64,000 bases of DNA from Spinellus fusiger (lineage: Eukaryota; Mucoromycota; Mucoromycetes; Mucorales; Phycomycetaceae). Shown in pieces: positions 23,049 to 34,400 of this stretch. How positions within the stretch are numbered: position 1 is the stretch's first letter; every line of letters begins with the position of its first letter. A program made the translations under genes and the position numbers. The stretch spans positions 248,001 through 312,000 of the forward strand of contig JALLLS010000034.1 in the NCBI GenBank assembly GCA_025094145.1, read 5' to 3'. Below the pieces are notes generated by a model that ran no database searches, was not told the origin of the DNA, and saw only the letters and a list, made by a program, of their open reading frames with translations.

Positions 23049-23939
23049 TTACGAAGGCATGTCTGGATTGAGATCCAAGATCCACAAAGGATCACTCTGT
23101 GACTCTTCTGCTGCTAATCCCGCTGTAGTGACTTCTCTGCTCACCTGCTCATCCATAGAGCTGTCACTGTCAGAACTCTCAACTGTACACACCAAGAGAA
23201 ATACGTTCATCCTAGTATAAGAACATACACTACCATCATCATCAGCCACTTACATTGGTCTTCCTGCATGGGCTGAGAAGCGTGCTGCCAGTAGAGCTGT
23301 CCACGACGCATCTTCTCTTCATCAGGGTAAGGCTTCTCAAACTCCACCTTGATGTCTCGATTCATAAGCTCAAAGTTAGGTGGTGCTGATGTATATTTGG
23401 ACAGCTTGGAGGCATAAGAGAGAATCTCTGTAAACTGAGCTGTGGCTATCCAGAGAATAGATCAGCACCAAAGAAAGTAGTCCCAAGCTCACTCACAGTC
23501 CTTGGAGTGTTGCATCACTTTGATCTCCTTCTTGGCCAGTGTAAGATCCCCCTGGAGCTCCTCATTAGCTTCGTTTAGGCGTTGGACCATCTCAAGCATC
23601 GTCATTTGGTAGCGTTGGATTTCGTCCTGGACCTGAGCAATACGCCTCTGTTGTGCCTGGTGTTCATCGACTAGTCAAAAGCCCATCAATAAATACAGCC
23701 ACCTTTTATTTATTAAGTATGCCTCAGCATATTATTAGCAGGTGATGACTACTTGATTCAATGGCCTGTTGGAGTGCCTTGTCCACCGTCACTATCTTCT
23801 TGAGCAACCTCTCGGGTAAATGCTGTTCATCCACAGGAGTATTCTCAGCTACAAGTGAAAGAGAGTGAAAATAGCTCTTGACAAGACCCGCATACTCTGT
23901 CAGGAGTGTATTCACTTGGTCCCTGAGAGAGGATGCCAT
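23049..23939 (-). CDS. MED4: Mediator complex subunit 4
   Basis: A middle-module subunit of Mediator, which bridges activators and RNA polymerase II in the nucleus. Exons 23939-23753, 23670-23497, 23445-23254 and 23182-23049 give 228 codons, a normal Med4 size. A helical coiled-coil N-terminal half (residues about 1-120) is followed by the family hallmark ILSYASKLSKYTSAPPNFE (about residues 126-144). PYPDEEKMRRGQLYW follows at about 158-172. The C-terminus is acidic/Ser-rich (ESSDSDSSMDE) and ends DLNPDMPS. The start is the ATG at 23939; an in-frame TTG two codons earlier is disfavoured. It is divergently paired with the FRA10AC1-like gene. Confidence 0.9.
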
Positions 23940-24270
23940 GATCAAAAGAAGTGTAGCAGAGAAAGAAAGAAAGTCCTATTGAAGGACAGAATGACGTCAT
24001 TTATTATGCATGACTAGAGCCTATAGTTAAATAATAGAATGAGTATGGTTAAGCCAATAGGAAGCTAGCCGTGTCACCACTGATCTTTGGTGTGTGTGTG
24101 TATGCGTGTGCGTGATTCTCTTTATTTGGAACAAAGCATAAAGTACAGAGAGAGAAAGAGAGAGAGAAGAAAAGGAAGGAAATTCAATCTCAGAAAATCC
24201 CTGTGATTGGCTCCATACCTCTATTTTTATTTTCTCTCTCTCCCTCTGGAAATGTTTGCAATGACTGGCC
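23940..24270. promoter_or_regulatory. Shared bidirectional promoter, MED4 / FRA10AC1-like
   Basis: 331 bp separate the two divergent start codons. The stretch contains a TG-rich tract (about 24090-24112), AG-rich runs (about 24148-24180), a CCAAT-type ATTGG near 24052-24060 (as its complement) and ATTGGC near 24205. Exact promoter elements cannot be assigned. Confidence 0.5.
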
Positions 24271-25147
24271 ATGCTCAAGGTATCTCACAAGCAAAAAGCA
24301 TCTGATAAGCCAAAGTCTGTGTTTCGAAAAGACTTGCGTGGTGTGGACGCTGTAAGTAGAATAAAGAAGTTGTAATGTTTTTATTTTTTATTGAGACAAC
24401 CTGTTCTGCTGTAGTATACACGTCATAAGAAGCTCATTAGAGACTATACGCTCTTCTACAACCGTCAGATAACCACCAAGAAACAGGACTACAAGACAGA
24501 AGTGGATATTATACGGGAAAATCATAGGTTCATCCACAATGAAGACAAGCCACAGCAGGATGCACCTTGGGAACAGCGACTGGCAAAAAAGTACTATGAT
24601 ACACTGTTTAAGGAGTATGCAATTGGTGAACTGAAGTATTACAAAGAGGCAAAGATTGCACTGCGATGGCGTACTGAGCATGAGGTGATTACCGGCAAAG
24701 GTAAATAAGTAGAAAAGACAAGTCAATGTGTATAAATCAATGCGTCAAGGGCAATTTGTATGTGCTTCTACGCGATGTGATGGCACACATGGACTGGAGA
24801 GTTGGGAAGTGAACTTTCGATATGTGGAAGAAGGCGAGTCAAAGAATGAGCTGGTGAAGATCAGATTGTGTCCTGGATGTTCTGATAAACTGAATTACAA
24901 GACTCAGAAGAAGTTGGCCAAGAGAAAGAAGGACGAAGAAAAGGAAAAGAAAAAGACCCATAAGCGACTAAAGAGGGATGCGTCGGGTGGATCTCCAGAA
25001 AGAGATGATAGAGAAGAAGAAAGAGGAGAAGAAAGAGAAGAGGCAGCAGCAGAAGAGCCTTCTGTTTGGCAGAGGCCTATGGAATCCAAAGAGGATAAGT
25101 CAAAAGAAGAAGAGTTTGAGGATTACTTTGCAGATCTCCTCCAATAA
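24271..25147 (+). CDS. FRA10AC1-like nuclear protein
   Basis: Exons 24271-24351, 24415-24700 and 24750-25147 give 254 codons. The conserved core includes WEQRLAKKYYDTLFKEYAI (about residues 75-95). It also includes FVCASTRCDGTHGLESWEVN, then RLCPGCSDKLNY, whose Cys pairs (CxxxxxC...CPGC) suggest a metal site. The family is conserved in eukaryotes and linked to the spliceosome, but its biochemical role is not settled. Residues about 180-250 are highly charged K/E/R-rich with a likely nuclear localisation signal. The start ATG is chosen because the preceding ATGs are out of frame. The second intron is only 49 nt. The gene ends 106 bp from the convergent lectin-like gene. Confidence 0.88.
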
Positions 25148-25197
25148 CATGCAGTGGCAGATTGTACAGTGATAATATAAATACAAAATATAGGATT

Positions 25198-25252
25198 GTG
25201 TGTATGTGTGTATGTATGTATGTATGTATGTATTTATTTATTTATTATGATG
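25198..25252. repeat. (GTAT)n / (TTAT)n microsatellite between convergent genes
   Basis: Tetranucleotide repeat lying in the 106-bp gap between two convergent stop codons. Confidence 0.9.
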
Positions 25253-25253
25253 G

Positions 25254-26079
25254 TTACAGTGCATAACTTGCTGTACTAAAGGAGTACTCTTCTAATTCAT
25301 CAGGCGTATCTGGTCCTGTTATATTCTCTAGACTCTTGGGCTCACTGTAGGGTATGAAATCCCACAACTGGTTCTCATTGTCTTCATGTTTACGCTCATA
25401 CAGAAGAACCACAGTACCAGGCTTTGTCCAATTACCCTTCACACCCATAAACAACTTCATTAGTCACCATAACTACACCTAATAACTACAACCAATTGCA
25501 ATAGAATGCATTGCACTACAATAAAAAATAACTTACCCGAATATCAAGTACTAAATTGGGATCTACTTGTGGATACAAGAACCCATCTTCACGATAATAC
25601 CAGCGCTGGTTCTGGGCATCCTCCAACATCTTTCTCTTGTACTGAATGATTTGTTTATCACTCTCCAATATCCCTTTTTTATTTTATTTTATTTTACAAT
25701 GTTATGCCTTCTGTGCTGTCGTTGGTGAATTGGTATCACTTACCACCTTGGACATCCAACACTAAGAGAGTTAAAACGGTAAGAAATCATTACTGCTATT
25801 GTTCTGCTCTCATCCATCCACTATCCACATCATCTGAATATTTACCAAGACCACTGTTTTTGTTAATAATATAACCATGGTCATAGATCCACAATTGGTT
25901 ATCAAAATCCACATCTTTCCTTGGGTAGACAACTACCTTGGCGCTTGTCTTCTGTGCTGATTAGATGACATGTGCAAACACATGCTTACCTTTAGAGAGT
26001 CCCATGAAACATCTAGTACCATTCTATGAGAGCAGCGTGACTGAATAAAGAACCAGCCATAAGGAAACCTGCTTGTCAT
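25254..26079 (-). CDS. Beta-trefoil (ricin-B/CBM13-type) lectin-like protein
   Basis: A small protein of 177 codons made almost entirely of Q-x-W-type trefoil repeats. It shows MVLDVSWDS, a DFDNQLWIYDHGYIINK repeat, LVLDVQGG, DAQNQRWYYREDG, LVLDIRG and ENQLWDF. Only the carbohydrate-binding-type fold is seen. There is no signal peptide and no catalytic toxin-like chain, so a cytoplasmic sugar-binding or scaffold role is the simplest guess. Exons: 26079-25990, 25951-25846, 25761-25744 (an 18-nt microexon encoding part of LVLDVQ), 25673-25537 and 25436-25254. The microexon is supported because it restores the repeat motif in frame. The start is the first ATG before the first repeat. Confidence 0.82.
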
Positions 26080-26299
26080 GACGAAAGATGCAATCGTCTT
26101 TCCTTGTTGCTTACTGACTGGTTTTAGGTTGCCTTTTTTGATAATCACGCTTAGAACCCAGCAGTGTGCAATGATACTGGATGAGCTTTATGTCATCTAT
26201 GTTCTTATTCATTTATATTCTAGTGTAGTGTTATGATGGTATCTGTTGTGAAAGTGTCTATGGCTATAGATGTGGCTAATACAGTGTATTTCATTTACA

Positions 26300-26326
26300 C
26301 TCTTATAATAATATTATTATTAATAT

Positions 26327-26358
<32 letters not shown>

Positions 26359-26372
26359 TTATTATTATTAGT

Positions 26373-26410
<38 letters not shown>

Positions 26411-26418
26411 CAGTAGTA
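26300..26418. repeat. (TTA/GTA)n trinucleotide microsatellite
   Basis: About 110 bp of TTA and GTA triplets upstream of the GPI-type protein gene. Its Leu/Val open frame is a repeat artefact. Confidence 0.93.
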
Positions 26419-26596
26419 TTAATAAGAACATATATGGAGTGGTCTTATTATTATATCTTTTTGTGGGTATTTTATTTGAGCTTTTATGGCTATTGTTTGA
26501 CTCGGTTGGAGACAGAGTGGCCGATGTTAGATTCTTTTGTATAAAATAACTACAGGTACTCTTTCTCTCCTCTTTTAATAGTTACACGTACACTTT

Positions 26597-28324
26597 ATGC
26601 ATGTTCTCTCGCCAACTACTATTCTACTTGTTTATACCATCACCTGTAAGTCATCCCTGCTAATACCAATTCTTCATGGCTCATATTTCTATTGTTTAGC
26701 TGTTTTTGCTAAAGGAGGAGGCGGTGGAGGAGGAGGAAGAGTCGGAGGCAGTGGTGGAGGCAGTAGTGGATCTATCAGAGCGCCTGTTGGTAGGTTAAAA
26801 CACAACCCAGTCATTTCTCTACATTTTACTCATTATTCCTTTCATCTTATTCTATTTGATGATTTGATCACTTGATTAGGAGGAGGAGGAAGCTTTTCTC
26901 AACCAAGAACCGGCCCATCAAGCCAAGCAGGCCAGAATCTCCCAGCTGGAAGCCATGGATTTACAAAAGGTGGCTACGGAAACTACGGTGGCACTGCACC
27001 CCAATATGCCTCCACAAAACGTAAGAGAAATACAGTAGAAACAAAGGGCCTAAATCTTGTTCCTATAGAAACATACACAAACTATCCTAGTACCTACACT
27101 GGTGGCTATGGAGCTGGTTCTCGCTCTGGGTGGGTGGGTGCCTACAATCCAGGTCTCCTGTATTGGGCCGTCTTTCCCTCTTTTCTGTACCTAGGCTACC
27201 ACAGCACCTACCACCGATACAACCAAGTGACGGGTGCTTATTATGCCCCTGCACTTATTACACAGAGCAACGGACCCTCCAATCTTCTTATCAATGGTAC
27301 AGAATACACGAGCAACAAAGATAATTATCATTACACATTTAATATCAGTACAAGCAATGTCTATCCAATGGTGGATCATGCTTATTATGCTTCATCTGAT
27401 CCTAGAGCTCATCCTTCTGATTTTGTTTATCGGCTTACTTTCTCCCATATCGTTGAATTTGATGATGCCAACCAGAATGGCCTATTTGATGTTGGACAAG
27501 ACCGTATTCTTGCTATTTCTTCCCTCCAGAATGCAGCATGGCAGCCACTTTTACTCAGCAACAACACTGTACCTACCAACTCATCTCAGACCTACCTACA
27601 AATCACTACCTCTGCTACTATCCCATACAACAGCACGGGTGCTCCTTTCAACGTTCAATTGATATGGCGTGCCAGTAATCTTCAATTGAATCAGTCAGCA
27701 CCTATTCCTCTTCAACCCAATTCACTTCAGTACGACTTTTCTGTGGCTGGATATCCTTCTACCACTTCACGCCTGGCTCTTGCTCAAGTCCTAACTACTC
27801 TACCCGGCAACACCATTCTATTGGATGTGAATGCAACCACACCCATCGATATTGCCAACCAAATCAAAACAAACCAAACTTATGGACTCTCTGTGGGTAA
27901 CTTCTCAGAAGGTCGTGTGGAGTACCAGAACACTGTCAATATCAGTGATCCCACCTCCACGACTGCCTGGATAAACTTAAATCCAAGCAACATATCAGCA
28001 CAGTCCTCTATTCTGCCTATGGATTGGATCTGGGGTACAACTGTACCTGCCAACAGTGTCTCTCAATTGCTATTTGTCTCAATACCCTATACAATTGATA
28101 CTTCTAGTAGTACCGTGCCTCTTGCTATCAATAGCACATTGCCCACCGACCCCACGACTCTCAGCAATAGAATTACAGGAACCGTATCGGGATGGGGATT
28201 CTTGGATACAGATGTGATGAATGCTGCAGACTCAGGTGCTACCAAAGGACAGACCAACATGATGTCATTATCATCTACGCTTATCATTGCTACTGCTGCG
28301 ATGAGTGTCCTGATGTCCTTTTAA
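26597..28324 (+). CDS. Secreted Gly-rich, probably GPI-anchored cell-surface protein
   Basis: Exons 26597-26645, 26700-26789, 26880-27020 and 27069-28324 give 511 codons. The first 20 residues form a signal peptide (hydrophobic ILLVYTITSVFA with cleavage near A/K). A Gly-rich segment follows (about residues 22-60; [26 protein letters not shown]). Then come a Tyr/Gly region and a long Ser/Thr/Asn-rich ectodomain with many N-x-S/T sequons. The C-terminus ends in a short hydrophobic stretch (LIIATAAMSVLMSF) after small residues, as expected for GPI attachment. I recognise no enzymatic domain. Start choice: this ATG gives a signal peptide and an in-frame splice, whereas the ATG five bases downstream (26602) does not. 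It is divergent from the lectin-like gene (517 bp). Confidence 0.8.
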
Positions 28325-28903
28325 ACTTGTATCTATTTATGTCTATTCTCTAGTCTTGGTGGGTTCTTTATCCATCATGGACACTTGTCTGTTTATTAAA
28401 CTCATATATATATATATATATTGTATTCTAAAGACACTTGTTGATGCTTCTATCTTTCTATCCCAATCAAGGTTTAGATGAAATATGCATTGTGGAGAAT
28501 AGCATTCTTCCTATAGAAAAATAGAGTAAAAAACAGACCCCTTTTTGTGATTAGATTTTATAAAGAGATGTCTCTATCTTTTTTTTTTCCCTCTTTGAAC
28601 ACAAGGCTGTTATTCTATTTATAAATTCTTTTAAACAAATGTACAACATCAGCACACCGTATTCGTATGTATAAAAAAAATAGTTCGATGAGGAAGATAG
28701 ATCAATATATAAAAGCTTTTAGTCTTGTGGTGCCACATTCACGTTTGATTTAACAAGTTGAGGTATTTTTTTTCTTATTGTTATTTCTTCTTGTTTTGGA
28801 TGTGAAAAACAAAGAAGACAATGAGCTGGCTGGTACGACTTTTCTGTCAGCTACTTTTAGTTTATCCAATATTCTTCATTATGTACTTTACTAGCAGCCA
28901 TAT
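28325..28903. other. 3' flank of the GPI-type gene
   Basis: Contains a short (AT)n run at about 28405-28422 and T-rich tracts. No gene recognised. Confidence 0.5.
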
Positions 28904-29010
28904 ATCGGCCCACGACGGGAATTTTGCAACCTACGCTTTGCTTCGGGGGAAAAATTACCCTTTGTAACGGGCCATGACTGCTAGCCCTTTGGGCTCATAA
29001 CTAAAGTCAA
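28904..29010. other. GC-rich island with inverted-repeat potential
   Basis: A roughly 100-bp stretch much richer in GC than its surroundings. It starts near TCGGCCCACGACGGG and has a matching GGGCC at about 28961-28965. A second short palindrome, GAGCCCAAAGGGCTAGC, lies on the complementary strand at about 28980-28996. It could be the end of a mobile element or a structured RNA. No family recognised. Confidence 0.45.
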
Positions 29011-29035
29011 TGCTTATCGTAACTGTGTACCAGAA

Positions 29036-29102
29036 CTGTGTATCAGAACTGTGTGTCAGAACTGTGTCCCAGAAATGTGTATCAGAACTGTGTGTTTTAC
29101 AT
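29036..29102. repeat. Imperfect (CAGAACTGTGTAT)n tandem repeat
   Basis: Four to five degenerate 12-13-bp units (CAGAACTGTGTNN), adjoining the GC-rich island. Confidence 0.75.
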
Positions 29103-30152
29103 GTGTTTTACAGTGTGTTTTACAGTGTTGACATCTAATTTTTGGATTCAGATGCCAGGACAGCACTGTAGGGGATCCTATTTTCAGTCTCAGGTGGTGA
29201 TGAGAAAGTCAGCCTGGGTTATTGTCTTTGGCTTCAACCAAAGAGAAATCCTGGACAGCTCAGAGTCAACAAAGTCTGATATTTATTTACTCTTTTACTC
29301 TTGTTGTATACTTTTCTAATTGGTAATATCTAATAATAAAAGCTATGGAAAGAAATATTGTTAATAAAATAGTATCTCCTAGATATACATCTTGCTAACT
29401 AACCCTTCTTCTATTGTGTAGTCTTTTAGGTAGTCTGTGTTTCTATTGACGGGGATGATCAATATCTCAATCTACGGCAAGTAATTATTTAACAGGGTTT
29501 ATATTGTTGAGATACTCTACTGGAAGATCCACAGCTAATTCATCTGTGAGTGCTTTACCATTACTGTAAAAACTAAAATTTTCTCCAAAAGGAATTCTGT
29601 CCATAATGTAATCATTGATCTGAGGTACTATTGCTATTGATAACCCATAATAATAAACATAGAAGTATTTGTACTTCAAATAACTCATACACTATTTATG
29701 TATAGAAACAGGCCATAAATCAAACATCCTATTACTTTCTACAAGCCGCTTTATTATCAACACTCTTCTCTTTATCTATTGAAAGCCTCACATCTCTACC
29801 CAGGCGATTCATAAAGTTATAGCACCATCGAGATGAATCATATATATATATCTACAAGACTTAATTTTTAATAGGTTCAATTCTCTCTTTCTATCTCTTT
29901 ATTCTCAATGTTCAAAATGTTATATATTTAACATTCCATGTTTATCATTGCCACTGTAGCTTCTTTTATAGATCACTTTATCTATAGGACTTTGAGTTGA
30001 TTTAGTAGAGATATGCATTAAAATAACAAAGATAATCTGTTATGCTAATACAAAAGATTAGAAAGTCTTTTATACATTAACAATAGATTACAGTTCATGA
30101 TGAACTTGATGCAACCAATGTTAAAAATACGTGGCATGGCGCCAGTGTTTCC
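29103..30152. other. AT-rich spacer with two small unexplained open frames
   Basis: A + frame at about 29130-29319 and a - frame at 29485-29688 (67 codons from an ATG) are open but unrecognised. The segment 29740-29830 resembles 15030-15110 (TTATCAACACTCTT ... TTCATAAAGTTATA), which suggests worn mobile-element DNA. Confidence 0.45.
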
Positions 30153-31138
30153 TTAGAATGCATGAAAGATGTGTTTAAACCATGGACATGTGAATCGTTT
30201 GCTGTGGTTATGAACCTCACACACATTCACAGCATTGTAGAGAAGACGTATCTGTCTTTGTGAGTAGCTGCTTGTTGCTAAATCCAGTGTTGAGATAAAG
30301 AGGATATTCGGCACAAATGTCTTTGGAGATAGTTGATACAGCTCACAAAGGTACTTGACAATCCCATCTATTTTCATTAAAAGTGATCAGTCCACTGTGT
30401 AAAGTACATTATGAACACCATCTTGCTCTGTTACCTTGCGGATCTAGCACAGCCTCCTTATTTCTTTCCAATGCTTCTACATCTTCATCCGCATGTGTGA
30501 ATACAAACATAACATAGTTCCAGAATTCTTTCCCTAGCAGCGCATGTAACTCATCAAACATGATTTGAGTAGAAGCATCCAGTCTAATCATTTATATACA
30601 TAAGTTTCTCTTGTTTTTAGTGAGTGGTTGGCTTGGTTGGCTTGGTTGATACGTTTTTCAATATCAAGAGAACACGTACCTAATGTCATGAATACTGATA
30701 ACAACCATAAAAACACTGACACCAAGCGACATTGCCCTAAGGTATCGCATCAATGCCACTACATGTTGATGATTCTCCACTTTTGAATCACAGAATCCAG
30801 GTGTATCAATCAGATGTACTTGTTTTCCCACTTGAGTTGTTTTCCATAGTAGAATTTCCCCTTTCACTACTCCAGTAGTTATCTCTGTTGTGCTCTGTGC
30901 ATGGAGTTGTTTCGAAAAAAAATAAAAAAATAAAAAAAAACAGTCAACACATTCTATTCCTTATTCTTTTAGAACTTACTGGAGCCTCACCCACGTTAAA
31001 CACAAACTCATCCGCAATGGCATTAAGCAGACTTGACTTTCCCGTACCTATTCTTCCGAGTACAGAGATAACTCGAATACTAGGGTCTTTGGCATGAGCT
31101 TTGCGAATGGTCTGAAAAGTGTCTGTGTCATGCGTCAT
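30153..31138 (-). CDS. AIG1-type (GIMAP/TOC-like) GTPase
   Basis: Exons 31138-30980, 30894-30680, 30583-30435 and 30367-30153 give 245 codons. G1 GRIGTGKSS (residues 28-36), switch region SSTTEITTG, G3 DTPG (83-86), and G4-like THAD (154-157) replacing NKxD. THxD in place of NKxD is typical of AIG1/GIMAP proteins. Relatives act at intracellular membranes or in stress and immunity; the fungal role is unknown. There is no obvious C-terminal membrane anchor, and the protein ends KHIFHAF. The start is the ATG at 31138; an in-frame TTG at 31183 would add 15 residues. It sits between worn mobile-element DNA on both sides. Confidence 0.83.
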
Positions 31139-31639
31139 GAAGACTATTTTCTTATCGTTGCTTGTCTCTTTGCACAGGGCCAAAACGAAAACCTATCTAT
31201 CTATATTTATAGATATAAATATAGGTATAAAAAGGAGACTTCTCGGAATAGCCAATCAACAGCCAATATGAAAGAAGCTGGAAAAGAAATCTCTTATTGA
31301 TTTAAATTACTTATGCTCCACACCTAAAGATAACCAGCAAGCAAGTATCATGAGGAGGTGTCTCTTCCACTCCATACCTCATTATCCGTGACTATCTCTT
31401 TAGAAGAGGAGGAAGAGAAGGTGGAGGAGGAGTTGGTGTCTGTGGTTTATAAGACAATAGCCCTTGCCAAATGAAACTTCGGACACGCCTGGAGTGACGA
31501 TAACCTCCTAACCACCACTTATCCTTCAAGCAGAAAACCATATACACATACATGATTATATACCAAGTCTGATATTAGACTCTTGGCAGAGACTCTTGTT
31601 TCCTTTTGATGCCTAATACCCAAGTGATATGCACACCTT

Positions 31640-32710
31640 TTTATAGAGAGAAAAAAAGAAGAAGAAAGCCTCCCTTCCTGGTGGTGATTTCTTTAGACTC
31701 TTGAGGGGGAAAGAGTAGCAGTTACCTTTGAAGCAGAGATGATGGGCCTAGCCAAAGGATTTGTTTGGAGGCTGGTGGGTTTTAGGGCTGTCATTGGTAG
31801 TAGAGACAGTTTTCCGTTGGTGCTTGCTAGGATCTGCCTCTGAGGGAGGAGTTCTGGTACATTTGGACTGTAAATGCCCTACAACATGGCATAAGAAGTA
31901 ACATTCTAGTTTTTTCTTTCTTTGTTTCCTTCTATATATTGGGTTTACTGAGGGCAGTTGGCTACATCATGACCCATTGCTTTAAACTATCTTTAGTAGG
32001 TCCTCATGCATAACCAAGTAGCCATAGACTCATATTTATTCAAGTCAATCGATGACTCAATGCCTTGAGAAGGCTCTCTGGGTTTGGAGGGCGAGCCATG
32101 TAATTATGACCTGAGCCACAGTAGAAGAGGTTGTCCTCATATACAACAATCTCACGGACTATACTAAAGAAAGAAATGTGCTGTCAAAAATCAGCAGCAA
32201 GAACATGATAAAAAAAAAGCATAGGGAGGTGGTTGGTATTCAGTCTTAACAGCTTATCCTCAGAGGACACCACAGTTAAGCAGAAATAGACACACTATTG
32301 GAAAGAATAGAAGAGGTACAGGCCTTTTCACAAGAGACTATGTTGCCAACGTGAAGTTCAATAGACTCATTGTTATATCCTTTTCTTGAATGTGAGGCCA
32401 TAGCAGGTGCCTTTGAGGTAGACCTTGCTCAAGGTAGGCTGAAATTCATTATAAAATAGAGTATCAGAAAGGAGAGCCTCAAACATGACTGAGTGGGCTG
32501 TTGTATCATGTCAGTATTTCAAAGAACAAGCATGTTGATCTTTTGAGCTGATAACCACCTTGACTCAGTAGTTGACATAAAAATAAGAGGCACCCATATG
32601 AGATTCTCTAACATAGGAGAGAGACAAGATATAAGTGGTGGTGTAAGTGTTGAAATAAGCGACAGGGACCGCTTAGGAGGAGTCTCTGAAGTTATACCGG
32701 GAAAAGTCAT
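31640..32710 (-). pseudogene. Retroelement gag/ORF1-like relic with two zinc knuckles
   Basis: Minus-strand fragments in broken frames: KVYLKGTCYGLTFKKR (about 32435-32390), VREIVVYEDNLFYCGSGHNY (about 32165-32105), RPPNPESLLKALSHR, then a knuckle-like region (AMGHDVANCP) near 31960. ECYFLCHVVGHLQSKC near 31910-31865 has the same CxxC..H....C arrangement of retroelement nucleocapsids. Stops and frame changes are frequent. No reverse transcriptase was recognised nearby. Confidence 0.62.
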
Positions 32711-32929
32711 GACTTTTTATTTTACATTTTACATGTCCATCTGTTCTTAATCAGTCTTTGAGTTTATTTTGTCCCAAACTTATTTCGAAAAGAATCCCAA
32801 TAATCTCTGAAAATAATGTATATTCATGAATACAAATGATACCAATTAAAACCCCTTAATAATTAAAGAAAAAAGCTTTCTATAATAATAAATGAAGTGT
32901 AGTGAATAAAGAAATAGTACACTTATGAG

Positions 32930-33170
32930 CCATCTTTGGTATCCATCACCGTTTAGTATCTCTGCCCTATAATAACAGAGAGTGTACATGTATGTTCCTT
33001 GGGAGTTGTCTCTCACTTCATTATGATACTATTCTTTAACTTTCTTCTGTTTCTTAGCTTATAAAATCATTCAATTTCAAGCTTCTTTTATTCATTTGAT
33101 ACTAAAAAAGGTCAATTGGGTTAAGATCCACGTTAAGCATAGAAGAAATATAAATAAATAAAATATTTTG
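32930..33170 (-). pseudogene. Fragment of a Tc1-type transposase
   Basis: The minus strand reads a DLNPI motif near 33115-33135 (the third catalytic region of Tc1 transposases). A worn C-terminal end resembling RRxxAVxxxK follows near 32955-33000. Confidence 0.55.
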
Positions 33171-33299
33171 TTTATTAATGGCTTGTAAACAATAATAAAG
33201 CAAGTATAAAGACTATTTAATTTATTATTTACTAGACATAATAATATTTAGTAATGACAAGATCCAACAAGACACATTTTATTGTTCTTTAGGTAGTTT

Positions 33300-34400
33300 A
33301 CCTGTAGTATGAGTTTCCGTCAGTTAGGTAAATAGAGCTACAGCAATAATCGGGGAAGGAGAAGGTTCCATTTTTCCCATTGAGACAATAGAATATGTCT
33401 AAAGTTCAATGTAACAGTGAGATCACAATTCCAAAGCCTCAATGTCTTGTCTTTCATACAATTTGTTTGAACACATTTAATTTCAGATTGACGATGTGAC
33501 CCCAAAGATCAAACTTTTCGCCCGTGTAGCTCATGTCTTTTCAAGATAGGGTGGTTGTGTATCTTTATTTTTTCATAGATAGATATTTGTTGAGCATCGG
33601 GTAGTTTGATTGGAGTGTAGGACGCATATTGATAGTAGTTATCATTCAGCGGGTAGATATTTTATTTGACGTACTTTGAATGTGAGGTTTGTTTTACCAG
33701 AATTACTACCCTCTCTGATTTGTTTATTAAAGAGGGACAAAAATACCTCACAGAAGAAATCTTTGGTTATACAATCATTCAAATCATATCCATTTTCACT
33801 TTTGAGTAGATGAATCAAGATATGCCCAGGGAGTGTGTACATGTGAGAGACAATGGAATTGATGTTATGGACCAAATCTTGCCAAATTCTGGTGGATTGG
33901 CACCTGAATAACTTGCCACAGGCTTTTCATCAGTCTCCTATAAGAATCAAATACAGGTAAGAACTTTAGGTTGATTCTATAAGCATTTTTAGTTTATAAA
34001 AATATATTGGAATACAATAAGAAAGAGGAAATGAATGGTTTTTTTTTAAAATAATAATAACATTGAATAGTATCAGCTACTATTTATGATCTATTGGTGT
34101 AATAGCGTTGTCAATGGCTTTTTGTGTCCAAATATATTTAGTTGGTTAACGTATAATAAACTCTGCTGTTTTTATTATCATTGTTCAACTTTAATATTCT
34201 TTTATACTTCTACTCTATTCTAATGATTACAGCAAATAGGATAAATTGGAGGAAATTACCACCAAAAGGCACACAGACTAACACAGACTGTTGTACTTTT
34301 ATACTATCTTTAAAAGGTCTATCCACTGCATTTAAATATACTACAATTTATCATAGATGCTTCATTCCAGACCATTGGTTTTGTAGCTGTTTTTTATTTT
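33300..34400 (-). pseudogene. Fanzor relic, subtype 2, copy 2 (with insert)
   Basis: A diverged second copy of the 17195-18250 element in the same orientation. Matching segments are 33300-33480 (protein LRLWNCDLTVTLNFRHILL, the WNRD-type C-terminus) and 33890-34380 (KPVASYSGANPPE and the region upstream). Between them, 33480-33890 is different DNA with an open minus-strand frame (33875-33642) beginning VHNINSIVSHMYTLPGHIL and containing DCITKDFFCEVFLSLF. This frame may be the N-terminal part of a related Fanzor or another gene fragment. The CPGC zinc-ribbon half seen in copy 1 is missing. Confidence 0.65.

Noticed and set aside
25254..26079. Reading the lectin-like gene as a toxin
   Set aside because: Only beta-trefoil sugar-binding-type repeats are present; there is no enzymatic chain and no secretion signal.
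26233..26544. 103-codon Leu/Val frame upstream of the GPI-type gene
   Set aside because: Made by TTA/GTA triplets; no signal or domain.
29485..29688. Last exon of the AIG1-type GTPase
   Set aside because: The GTPase frame closes at 30153 after a full domain, and no splice path of reasonable length links the two.
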